Below are positions 48,720 to 56,118 of a DNA stretch of 64,000 bases, one piece after another (positions within the stretch are counted from its first letter, which is position 1; every line of letters begins with the position of its first letter). The DNA comes from JAVKBW01 sp040222995. Its GTDB lineage: Bacteria; Pseudomonadota; Alphaproteobacteria; UBA8366; Aestuariispiraceae. The notes under the pieces are model-generated. The model was not told where the DNA came from and did no database searches. It worked only from the letters and a program-made list of their open reading frames with translations. The DNA lies in NCBI GenBank assembly GCA_040222995.1, contig JAVKBW010000087.1, forward strand, positions 248,001 through 312,000, written 5' to 3'. A program made the translations under genes and the position numbers.

Positions 48720-49109
48720 ATGGCTACGCGCACAACAAAACAATCCGTTGTCTTCCATCGACCCTTCACTTTTCCTGGAATTACAGAACAGTTTCCGGCT
48801 GGAAAATATGAAACAGAAACTGATGAAGAACTGCTGGAAGGGCTGTCATTTTCCGCTTATCGAAGGTTCCAGACCCTGTTTTTTGTTCCAATGGACCCGG
48901 GGAACGGGCGCCTTTCACGAATGTTGACAATAGACCCCAATGCACTGGACGCAGCTTTGGAACGTGACAAGGCTATAAACACACCGGCGTCGAAACAGTT
49001 GACCGCGCAGAAGCCTTCACCAAACACTTTGCCGGCGGGTAAGGTCGGGATCGATCGCCTGGCGATGGATCGTGCTGAAAACGAAGGGATGATGCCTCAA
49101 ACTCAATGA
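48720..49109 (+). CDS. hypothetical protein
   Basis: A 129-residue ORF (MATRTTKQSVVFHRPFTF...) with AAGGGAG seven bases upstream. No signal peptide. The first half resembles the short 'PxGxYxxETDEELLEGLSFxAYRR' pattern seen in small proteobacterial proteins of unknown role. Ends seven bases before the second REP-like repeat. Confidence 0.65.
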   Translation: MATRTTKQSVVFHRPFTFPGITEQFPAGKYETETDEELLEGLSFSAYRRFQTLFFVPMDPGNGRLSRMLTIDPNALDAALERDKAINTPASKQLTAQKPSPNTLPAGKVGIDRLAMDRAENEGMMPQTQ

Positions 49110-49112
49110 CCG

Positions 49113-49174
49113 GCATCGGCAAGGCGGATTGACGCCGCCAGGGAGCGGCCCGATCGGCCAGCCGCTCCGGCCCG
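49113..49174. repeat. REP-like dispersed repeat, copy 2
   Basis: Begins GCATCGGCAAGGCGGATTGA and ends CTCCGGCCCG. Matches copy 1 at 46739 over about 60 bases with scattered substitutions. Confidence 0.6.
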
Positions 49175-49190
49175 CCGAATTTAGCGCGCC

Positions 49191-49424
49191 GAACGCATGG
49201 CGCATTTCCTGTTGATATCCGGAAGCCCGGCTTGCTCTTGACGGTATGGGGCCGCCCGGCCTCTGCGCGCTGCGCATGTCAGCAGGAATTTGCGGCAATT
49301 GCGGGAAGAAGGGTTGGTCACGTCCAGAAACGGCATTGTGGCGTTTGAATACTTCGATGACCGGACGGAATTCGCAGGGTTCGATCTGAATTATCTGAAT
49401 CAGAATGGGCCGCTTCTCCGTTAG
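49191..49424 (+). pseudogene. decayed C-terminal fragment of a Crp family regulator
   Basis: In one frame: ERMAHFLLISG, then an in-frame TGA, then PLRAAHVSRNLRQLREEGLV ... FDLNYLNQNGPLLR and TAG. This aligns with EARMAHLLLELAA, AVHVNRVLRQLRESGLV and FDPQYLDQIGPLLK of the intact regulator at 37194-37997. About 30 residues before the recognition helix are missing. Opposite orientation to the intact gene. Confidence 0.75.
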
Positions 49425-49505
49425 CGCCGCTCATCGTGCGATCAGGCAACTGCCTTGCCAAACACTACGGCAAGGCAGCCACCCTGTTATCGCAGGCGCG
49501 TGATG

Positions 49506-49694
49506 TTAGGCGAGTGCGTGCGTCGCCGCATCAAGTGCTTTGTTCGTGTCTGCGTCGTTCTTTGCCGTGTGGGCCTTTTCAGCAGCCTGGTAATGCTTGT
49601 GTGCTGCATCCTTCTTGGGGCCGACAGGCGCCTTGTCACAGGCTGCTTTGACGGAGATCATCTTCTCGGATGTCTTTTTTGTATCAGGTGTCAT
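49506..49694 (-). CDS. small hypothetical protein
   Basis: A 62-residue ORF from the ATG at 49694 (MTPDTKKTSEKM...), with AAGGA upstream. It is lysine- and alanine-rich with the segment KAACDKAPVGPKKDAAHKHY, a pattern seen in small conserved alphaproteobacterial proteins of unknown function. An upstream 17-codon extension is not supported. Confidence 0.65.
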   Translation of the reverse strand: MTPDTKKTSEKMISVKAACDKAPVGPKKDAAHKHYQAAEKAHTAKNDADTNKALDAATHALA

Positions 49695-51236
49695 GGTATT
49701 TTCCTTTTTTAAACGCTCCATAAGCAGGATAAACGCGAAACGCACGGCATGAATATACGAACTGTCCCGTGTTGTTCCTGCTCATAAAGACGGGTTAAGC
49801 TGCGCCAATATTCGGTGCAGTGATCAGATAATCGCACTACCGTCATCGGCATGCATTGCTGCAGGTTAATTGACACTTGTGATTCCTATTTTGTTGGTGA
49901 GTTCGACATGTTTAATCATCCTCTAGATTCGTACAAACCTGTCGGCATTGTCAGAGGATACTCGCTAGAGCCGGTGATAGTATCTGTTTAGCCTCAGTTG
50001 ATGACCAAATATTCGCCCCTTTTTACTTCAAAACGGCACCTGAAATTGTCCACCTGACTGTGATGAAGCACGTTCGCTTTGCGTTTTCCCCTTCGTAATG
50101 TGGAAGGCCTGCCGCATGAACACAGTATCGTCATGTTTCATGAAACGGTCCGTTTTTGGCGGAACAGGTTCGGCCCTTTATTTGCTCGTGTGATCCGCAA
50201 CAAGCGGACACATCCTTCTGTGAATCATTCAAACTGGCCTTGGCTTCTCAACTAGGTTTTCTTACAGATCAAAGACAAAATGCATTGTTTTCGGCGACCT
50301 GAGGATCACGAAGGGGTAGTGCCGTTATCTTATGTCATCAAGCGTTGTGACAGAAATGCACCCGTGCGATTTTGAGTAAAAACTATGAAGAGACACGGTA
50401 TCCTAGGAATTTTTGTAAGTGGGTTATTGCTCTATTACAGGACTACAAACAGCAAATTTTGGAATGTTTATCGCCAGGAAACGGGATGATGTTTTTTACA
50501 CCGAGCGGAGTATTCTCACTAGTCTTTTCGGCGACGAGTATGCGCAATGCATATATTTCGCCAGCTTCAAAGTTTGTAGAAGCAACTCCCATCCTTTTAT
50601 CCGCAACCAACCACTTTAGCCACCAATGCCACCTAATTTCGACAGATGTTTACTAAGAAATCGCTAAGCTGCACTCCATGAATGGCAGCGTCTTTCTGCT
50701 GCATAAGCCTTCAAATAAGTCGGTAAACCGAGACGAGTTTGGGTCATTTGATAGTACTGCATCGGACCTTAAGCAGGGTTACTAGCTTACTCTGAGGATC
50801 ATCTGTTCAAAAAGTTCAGCAGACTTTCAGATTTGTGGTTTCACTTTCATCCTATAGTGGTAAAATTTTACATCAAATTGCTTCCATTTTGCTCCCAGAA
50901 AGAACTTACGGCTTAACCGATTATGGCCGAATCCATTAATATTATGGATTTCAAGGTGAGTATTAGAATCTCCGACCTTCAGGTTGTTAGTTTGGGTTAT
51001 CCGATGCTTTGGCTATTTTTTGTAATTCCTGGAAAAATTGTCAGATTTGAGAGCTTCAACACGATCTGTCTAGTTGGTTTTGCACCTATATCCATCAATC
51101 AAACCTCGTCTGCATGGTACAGGGAGTCTGTATCCGTAACACCGTCACAATCAAGGCGCACTGCGGGATACGGCGATTTTACATTCGTCACAAGACTTTC
51201 TGTTGTGACGTTTCTTTTTTCCAGTTTTTGGCAGTT
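49695..51236. other. gene-poor interior of the element
   Basis: About 1.5 kb. The only recognisable content is the decayed IS6-type transposase at 50001-50255. Longer frames from 50372 and 50923 look like chance or antisense frames. Confidence 0.5.
50001..50255 (+). pseudogene. decayed IS6 family transposase fragment
   Basis: Conceptual translation across two small frameshifts gives MTKYSPL, then YFKTAPEIVHLTVMKHVRF, then FPLRNVEGLPHEHSIVMFHE and TVRFWRNRFGPLFARVIRNK. This is the N-terminus of IS6 family transposases (RYFK.SPEII...RFPLSLRNVEDLL.ERGI..SHETVRFWWNRFG). It stops before the DDE catalytic domain. Confidence 0.82.
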
Positions 51237-52574
51237 TTATGCAGGTTGTGACGTTGTTACGCTTTCGTCACCCGGCAGGTACATCTCCCACACTTTTTCA
51301 AACGAAGACCGCTTGTATCCTTTGGCCGTTCGATTGTTAGCGAGACGGACTGTGCCAGGCGTAATCGCAAAGGGTTTCAACATTTTTGCAAGGCCATGGG
51401 ATGTAAGTTCCTTGCCGCGTGCCCATTCGCACCAGGGTCTGTCTTCTCGATTGTTGAGATATCGAATGATTTTGCTCGTTTCCAACGCATCCGGGTTATG
51501 TTCGGATTCAAACACCTCCTTGATATCAGCAAGTATGAGTTCCCTCGACGATTCCTTGTCTTGCTGGTTCAAACAAGCGTGTGTGCAGGCAGCTTTTCCT
51601 TTGCCGATCCAATCGCCACCGGCAACGCTCGAAACAGCCAGCAAGGCTTCCCAGGAATCCTGTGCACGATCATCCAGCCCATTCGGAAACTCAACAGAAC
51701 GGGTGGCAACAAGAACCTTACCGGTATTGTCCACGATCCAGCGGACGATCCGACGCTGGAGATCCTTTAACTGCTGTTGATTTCTATCGCGCCAGTTCGT
51801 TGTATTCGCGTTGTGGGGTCGTCGTTCCAGCCGGATGACGATTGACCGGTCGGTTACGGTATCAGGAAGGCCACCAATCCCGACCAGGGCCTTGGGGCAG
51901 AAGGTTGCAAACCGACGTGGTTCATTGTCTTCGCCTACACAGCGCAACGTCCATGCACCGGACCGACGCTGCGACCCATTGATAACGCCGCGCAATTCAG
52001 GATCATCCCGAAAGAAAGTGTCAACCTCATCCAACAGCAGTGTCGGCGTATACAACTCGATTGATCTAAACAATGCTGCCGACGTGATCCGACCGGATAC
52101 CGGCATTGGGTTACGAACAAGTGCTTCCAGGACATCAAGGAATGTCGATTTACCGCATCGCTTTGTTGCCGATGTTATGTTCAGGAAGGGCGCTACTTCC
52201 AGCCGATCATGCAACCACGTCATCATCACCCACAAAGCTGCCGCATGGGCGTCCTTTTCATCAAGAACGACAAATTGAAGGATGAAGTCCGTGATATCGT
52301 CAAGCAATTGGGGACCGCTAACGGGCGTGTGCCATGGCTCTGGTTCCTCCCATGTCAGTGCCTTACCCTGCCCTGCCTCTACCTGTACATCCGCACGGCA
52401 TTTTCTGACTTCCTGATCCAGCGTGCTTACCTTTATACCTAGCGCCTCTGCAGCCGGTTTTCGGTTACGGTCGTATTCAAATGGGTTCAGCTTCGACAGT
52501 TCGATGATGGTGGTGGTCTCATTACTGCCTTGTTCAGCTCTTTCTGCGGCCTTCTTGATTTCAGCTTCGTTCAT
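51237..52574 (-). CDS. DUF3631 domain protein of the replication module
   Basis: A 445-residue protein from the ATG at 52574, which overlaps the primase stop by four bases. An N-terminal region of about 100 residues is followed by a P-loop-type domain (ITSATKRCGKSTFLDVLEAL), Walker B-like LLLDEVDTFF, and the DUF3631 C-terminal part. Partner ATPase to the upstream Toprim primase, a pairing common in small integrated elements and satellites. Confidence 0.88.
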   Translation of the reverse strand: MNEAEIKKAAERAEQGSNETTTIIELSKLNPFEYDRNRKPAAEALGIKVSTLDQEVRKCRADVQVEAGQGKALTWEEPEPWHTPVSGPQLLDDITDFILQFVVLDEKDAHAAALWVMMTWLHDRLEVAPFLNITSATKRCGKSTFLDVLEALVRNPMPVSGRITSAALFRSIELYTPTLLLDEVDTFFRDDPELRGVINGSQRRSGAWTLRCVGEDNEPRRFATFCPKALVGIGGLPDTVTDRSIVIRLERRPHNANTTNWRDRNQQQLKDLQRRIVRWIVDNTGKVLVATRSVEFPNGLDDRAQDSWEALLAVSSVAGGDWIGKGKAACTHACLNQQDKESSRELILADIKEVFESEHNPDALETSKIIRYLNNREDRPWCEWARGKELTSHGLAKMLKPFAITPGTVRLANNRTAKGYKRSSFEKVWEMYLPGDESVTTSQPA

Positions 52575-53434
52575 TGCAACGCACCTCCCTTCCGGAGGAC
52601 ATCGTTCCAGTCGCCCGGTTTGGATGGTGTCATGATACGCACAGTACGGTCCGGCCATTTGACGGATGCGTTCCAGGCTGCCTGCTGACCCGTTCCACTC
52701 TCATCGTTGTCTGCGGCAATGATGATGGTCCTCGCCAGAGGCAGATCAGGAAGGACAAGCCGTTCCATGTTGTTTGCCGACAGCGCCGCCCATGCCGAAT
52801 TTCCCAATGCCTGCTGAACAGAAAGGGCGGTCTCCACACCTTCTGCGATGATCAGTGTATCTTCTACAGGACCCAGCCTGACTGCGCCGCCAGCGACGCT
52901 GCCAAGCATCATGCGGACAGGGTCCACATCTGCCTTGCAGCAATGCGGTGTCAGGTAAAGCCGTTGGATGGCGGTCACGGTGTCTGACGGCCAGATCGTA
53001 ATTCCACAAACCAGAGCGGGGTAGTTTTTGCCGTTCTTGTGACGCAGGCCGGGATTAAACCGGAGGCTGGTTGGCTGGAACGGTCCTGTTAAGCCCCTTT
53101 TCCTCAGGTAGACCTCTGCCGGGGTGTCACCTACCGGAACAGACTCGGCCCAAATTGAAGTGGCCTGGCAACTATGCTTCCGCCTTTTCTCGGCATGTCC
53201 GGTTGTCGAAGCAGGTCTTTGGTAATAGACAGCCTTCGGGCTGTCACTGTCCAGGCCCAGAGCCGCTCTTACGTCCTGCCAATCGCAACCGGCAAAGCAA
53301 TGGACGTTTACGCCGTTTGGCCCGTCTGACACTTTCAGGGAAGGGTTCCGGTCGTCATGGACCGGACACCGCATCATGCCGTAGCAGCCATACCATTTGC
53401 CGCCATTCGCAATAATGATATCACGTGCCTTCAT
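52571..53434 (-). CDS. zinc-finger/Toprim primase-like protein
   Basis: A 287-residue protein. It has an N-terminal CHC2-type zinc ribbon (MRCPVHDDRNPSLKVSD, then VHCFAGCDW), a linker, and a Toprim domain (DTLIIAEGVETALSVQQALG; TIIIAADNDESGTGQQAA). This is the small primase architecture of phage-like and satellite elements. Coupled to the DUF3631 gene. Confidence 0.92.
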   Translation of the reverse strand: MKARDIIIANGGKWYGCYGMMRCPVHDDRNPSLKVSDGPNGVNVHCFAGCDWQDVRAALGLDSDSPKAVYYQRPASTTGHAEKRRKHSCQATSIWAESVPVGDTPAEVYLRKRGLTGPFQPTSLRFNPGLRHKNGKNYPALVCGITIWPSDTVTAIQRLYLTPHCCKADVDPVRMMLGSVAGGAVRLGPVEDTLIIAEGVETALSVQQALGNSAWAALSANNMERLVLPDLPLARTIIIAADNDESGTGQQAAWNASVKWPDRTVRIMTPSKPGDWNDVLRKGGALQ

Positions 53435-53605
53435 TACAGACCTCTTGCGAATAGGTATCTCTAAGCATCAAAAACCTCATTCAGTGCAAAGGCGGTTCCG
53501 GGCATTCCTCTATCGGGTCTTTGGCAGAACACGCCTGTTTCCCTGGTGCCTCGACGCGCGCATGAAGCGCGCTTTGGTACTATGGCCAGGAAGTTTTTTT
53601 GGGGA

Positions 53606-53803
53606 TCAGTTGTTCAGCTGCTGAAGACCAGACAGAAATGTGTCCAGGTCTGCGCGACGAATAACGGTTCGCGTGCCGATCTTGCAGGCCTTGAGGTCGC
53701 CTGCCTTGATCAGTTGATAGAGTTTTGCACGTGAAATTCCCGTCACATGGGCCACGTCGTGAAGGCTCATGCACAAGGGGATAAAATCGGAACTAACTGC
53801 CAT
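53606..53803 (-). CDS. AlpA/excisionase-like HTH protein
   Basis: A 65-residue MerR-type helix-turn-helix protein (SLHDVAHVTGISRAKLYQLI, then RTVIRRADLDTFLSGL). Single-HTH proteins of this type next to an integrase commonly act as recombination directionality factors or activators of int. Confidence 0.9.
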   Translation of the reverse strand: MAVSSDFIPLCMSLHDVAHVTGISRAKLYQLIKAGDLKACKIGTRTVIRRADLDTFLSGLQQLNN

Positions 53804-53907
53804 CTGACTCTCCTTCGCTGTCAGTGAAGATACACGATGCTGCGCATCCGTCTGACGCTTAGGTAGTCGATTGGCGAATAGTTCGTGAGCCCGTTTTTAA
53901 TGCCGGT

Positions 53908-54534
53908 TTAAATAGGCCCCTCTCGTCCCAAGGTGTATCGCTGGCCTGCCTGCTTCAACAACAACCGGTAATCTGGCTCAGTCCAACCTGGCAATTTTTT
54001 AAGTTGAGGCCGTCGGCTTTTCACCCATTCTTGAATAGTCTTTTCACTAAGCTCGGTATTCTCACGTGGCCCATACTTCAGAGCGTCACAGATAGTTTTT
54101 ATGGGATGATGGTCTGGAATCTGGCCCTGCTCCACCGCCAATCTATAGCGTACGGCCATGTCTTCGGCGATTTTCATCCCTGGCCCATTTACTGGACGGC
54201 CTGGCTTTAATTTAAGATCTTCCTCCAGCTTCAAACGTCGACTATCCAGTAGGGTGCTGGTGATCGCGCGCAGAGTTATCATGGGATTGACTGGAATAGC
54301 CGACCCATCCTCTTCGTGCTTCTTCAGCGCGTCTTTTGCCATGGAGAGATTTTTCTTATTCAAAACCACGGGGTTTTCCACACCGAACCCTGGGTATCCT
54401 CTATAGAAATCCATAATCTTATGAATTGGATATTCCTGCCGAAGGAGGTCATATCCTTGCTTAAACTCACGTCGATTTATGGCCGAGACATTCCAGTCGA
54501 CTGGAATAATAAAATCTTGCGATTGAGTAGCCAT
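53908..54534 (-). CDS. hypothetical protein between integrase and AlpA
   Basis: A 208-residue protein from the ATG at 54534 (MATQSQDFIIPVDWN), starting two bases past the integrase stop. Rich in charged residues, with no membrane segment. No family recognised. Its place in the integrase operon suggests a role in the element's maintenance or regulation. Confidence 0.78.
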   Translation of the reverse strand: MATQSQDFIIPVDWNVSAINRREFKQGYDLLRQEYPIHKIMDFYRGYPGFGVENPVVLNKKNLSMAKDALKKHEEDGSAIPVNPMITLRAITSTLLDSRRLKLEEDLKLKPGRPVNGPGMKIAEDMAVRYRLAVEQGQIPDHHPIKTICDALKYGPRENTELSEKTIQEWVKSRRPQLKKLPGWTEPDYRLLLKQAGQRYTLGREGPI

Positions 54535-54536
54535 TG

Positions 54537-55724
54537 TTATTCCATACAGAAGTTGGCCCAATCTTCCATCATCTGGCGACGTTTTTCCAGCAGATCACCG
54601 CGTCGATAGGCGGCTTCGACCTGACTGGATACAGCATGGGCCAGCGCCATTTCGGCGACCTCATTGGGATAGGGCGTTGTCTCTGCCACCCAGTCGCGAA
54701 ACGATGACCGGAAACCATGCACCGTCACATCCAGTCGTTTCATACGCTTCAAAAGCTGCAGGAACGCCATATTGCTTAAAGGGCGGTTCTTCCGCTGGCC
54801 GGGGAAAATGTAGTCCGACGTACTGTGCTTTCTGGCTTCTTTCAGGATTGTCACAGCGTGTTTGGACAGCGGGATGCGATGCTCCTTGCCGGCCTTCATC
54901 CGCTTACCCGGAATGATCCAGACGCTTTCAGCTTCATCAATCTCATCCCAGGTAGCCAGCAGCACTTCACCGGTTCGTGTGGCAGTCAGGATCAGAAAGC
55001 GCAGACCAAGCGCTGCAATCCCTTCCTGCCTGCCAAGTTGTTTCATCATTGGCGGAACATCCTGCCATGGCATCGCATTCAGATGCGTGACCGCCTGTAT
55101 TTTCGACTTTGACGGCAAGAGCTTGTCCAAATGTCCTTTCCAGCGTGCCGGGTTTTCCCCCTGCCGGTACTTCTGCACGGTCGCAGAATCCAGGATCGCC
55201 TCGATTCGCCCCCTGACCCGTGTCGCTGTCTCTGTCTTTTCAAACCAGATCGGTTCAAGAACCGCCAGAATGTCCTGTGTTTCTATATCCTGAACCGGCT
55301 TCTTGCCGAAGATGGGATAGACGTAGTTTTCCAGTGTGCTGCGCCACTGTTTGCCGTGTTTGATATTGTTCCAGCCGGCTTCCTGGGACCGTATGAATTT
55401 TTCAGCGCATTCCTCGAAGGTAATCAGGCTCTGTTTTGACCGTCTGCTCGCCAACCGCTGCTTACGCTCTTCGATAGGGTCGATGCCTTCCAGCAGAAGC
55501 TGTCGGCAACGGCGCGCTTCACTGCGTGCTTCGGCAAGGGAGCGTGTGTTGACCGATCCCAGGCCCATCTGCCGAGCCCGGCCATCGAGCATGTAACGAA
55601 ACAACCAGGCCTTGGTTCCCTGGCGGCTGATCTGAAGATACAGGTTGCCACCATCTGCATACCGACCTGGCTTTTTCTTCGTCGCTACGTCCCGTGGAGA
55701 CAGCTTGTTGATTTGACTGCTCAT
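54537..55724 (-). CDS. tyrosine integrase (P4/DUF4102 type)
   Basis: A 395-residue integrase. It has an N-terminal DUF4102 arm-binding domain (KKPGRYADGGNLYLQISRQG), a core-binding domain, and a catalytic domain. The catalytic residues are Arg in LILTATRTGEVLLATWDEI, HGFR in DVTVHGFRSSFRDWVAE, and the late Tyr in VEAAYRRGDLLEKR. Integrases of this type insert into tRNA 3' ends. It lies beside selC and points away from it. Confidence 0.95.
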   Translation of the reverse strand: MSSQINKLSPRDVATKKKPGRYADGGNLYLQISRQGTKAWLFRYMLDGRARQMGLGSVNTRSLAEARSEARRCRQLLLEGIDPIEERKQRLASRRSKQSLITFEECAEKFIRSQEAGWNNIKHGKQWRSTLENYVYPIFGKKPVQDIETQDILAVLEPIWFEKTETATRVRGRIEAILDSATVQKYRQGENPARWKGHLDKLLPSKSKIQAVTHLNAMPWQDVPPMMKQLGRQEGIAALGLRFLILTATRTGEVLLATWDEIDEAESVWIIPGKRMKAGKEHRIPLSKHAVTILKEARKHSTSDYIFPGQRKNRPLSNMAFLQLLKRMKRLDVTVHGFRSSFRDWVAETTPYPNEVAEMALAHAVSSQVEAAYRRGDLLEKRRQMMEDWANFCME

Positions 55725-55731
55725 CTCTTAC

Positions 55732-55754
55732 ACCCACAATAATACCCACAAATA
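55732..55754. repeat. candidate integrase arm-type sites, right end
   Basis: ACCCACAA at 55732 and ACCCACAAATA at 55744, directly upstream of the integrase start. The 11-base form is repeated at 35488 near the left end. Confidence 0.5.
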
Positions 55755-55874
55755 TAATTCAGATTGAGGTAGATGCAAGTGGAGTTGCGCAAACACGGGA
55801 AGAAAGTATCCCATTGCTAGAAAAGGATATTTGTTACCGGAGTAGGCAATGCTGAACAGCTATGGACAGGAAAA

Positions 55875-55970
55875 TGGCGGAGAGGGCAGGAGTCGAACCT
55901 ACCGGGCCCGCAATCCGCGCGCCCCAACGGGTTTGAAGCCCGCGCCCATCACCGGACGGGTTGCCTCTCC
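55875..55970 (-). tRNA. selC: tRNA-Sec (anticodon UCA)
   Basis: A 96-base gene including encoded CCA. It has anticodon loop CUUCAAA with UCA (plus-strand TGA at 55934-55936) and a six-base D stem (CCCGUC/GAUGGG) closed by a four-base loop, a hallmark of bacterial tRNA-Sec. It also has a long variable arm and T arm GUAGG-UUCGACU-CCUGC. The acceptor shows seven pairs (GGAGAGG/CCUCUCC) with C8 unpaired, one pair fewer than E. coli. Its 3' 14 bases form the attachment site of the element. Confidence 0.95.
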
Positions 55971-55977
55971 GCCGGCA

Positions 55978-56005
55978 AATCTATCTTCTGGCGACGGTGG
56001 CGCAA
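55978..56005 (-). promoter_or_regulatory. selC: possible selC promoter
   Basis: On the minus strand, TTGCGC (56005-56000), a 16-base spacer and TAGATT (55983-55978), ending seven bases before the mature tRNA 5' end. A weak visual match to a sigma-70 promoter. Confidence 0.35.
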
Positions 56006-56118
56006 GCGCAGCAGTAACGATTGTGTCAGCCACAGGTTTCCTCTCCATCGCGGCATTGACCGGGCGGGCCGCTTCGCGCGACCATGCCGGTCTGTTTCTA
56101 TGTGAAGGAGACCGAATC

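Larger units (their letters stand above)
35423..55888. mobile_element. integrated genomic element inserted at the 3' end of selC
   Basis: The element is bounded by an exact 14-base direct repeat, TGGCGGAGAGGGCA, at 35423-35436 and 55875-55888. The right copy is the 3' end (including CCA) of the minus-strand tRNA-Sec gene. A tyrosine integrase lies 151 bases from the tRNA. ACCCACAAATA recurs just inside both ends. Contents are an integrase/AlpA/primase/DUF3631 module plus signalling and envelope cargo. Lower GC, long spacers and several decayed genes distinguish it from the flanks. About 20.4 kb. Confidence 0.88.

Noticed and set aside
50372..50656. 94-residue plus-strand ORF
   Set aside because: No ribosome site or recognisable motif in an A+T-rich spacer.
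50923..51780. 285-residue plus-strand ORF
   Set aside because: Mostly antisense to the DUF3631 gene; no family features.
55849..56118. N-terminal extension of the selenoprotein frame from an ATG at 55849
   Set aside because: It runs antisense through the tRNA-Sec gene; the TTG at 56119 has a good ribosome binding site and starts the recognisable protein.
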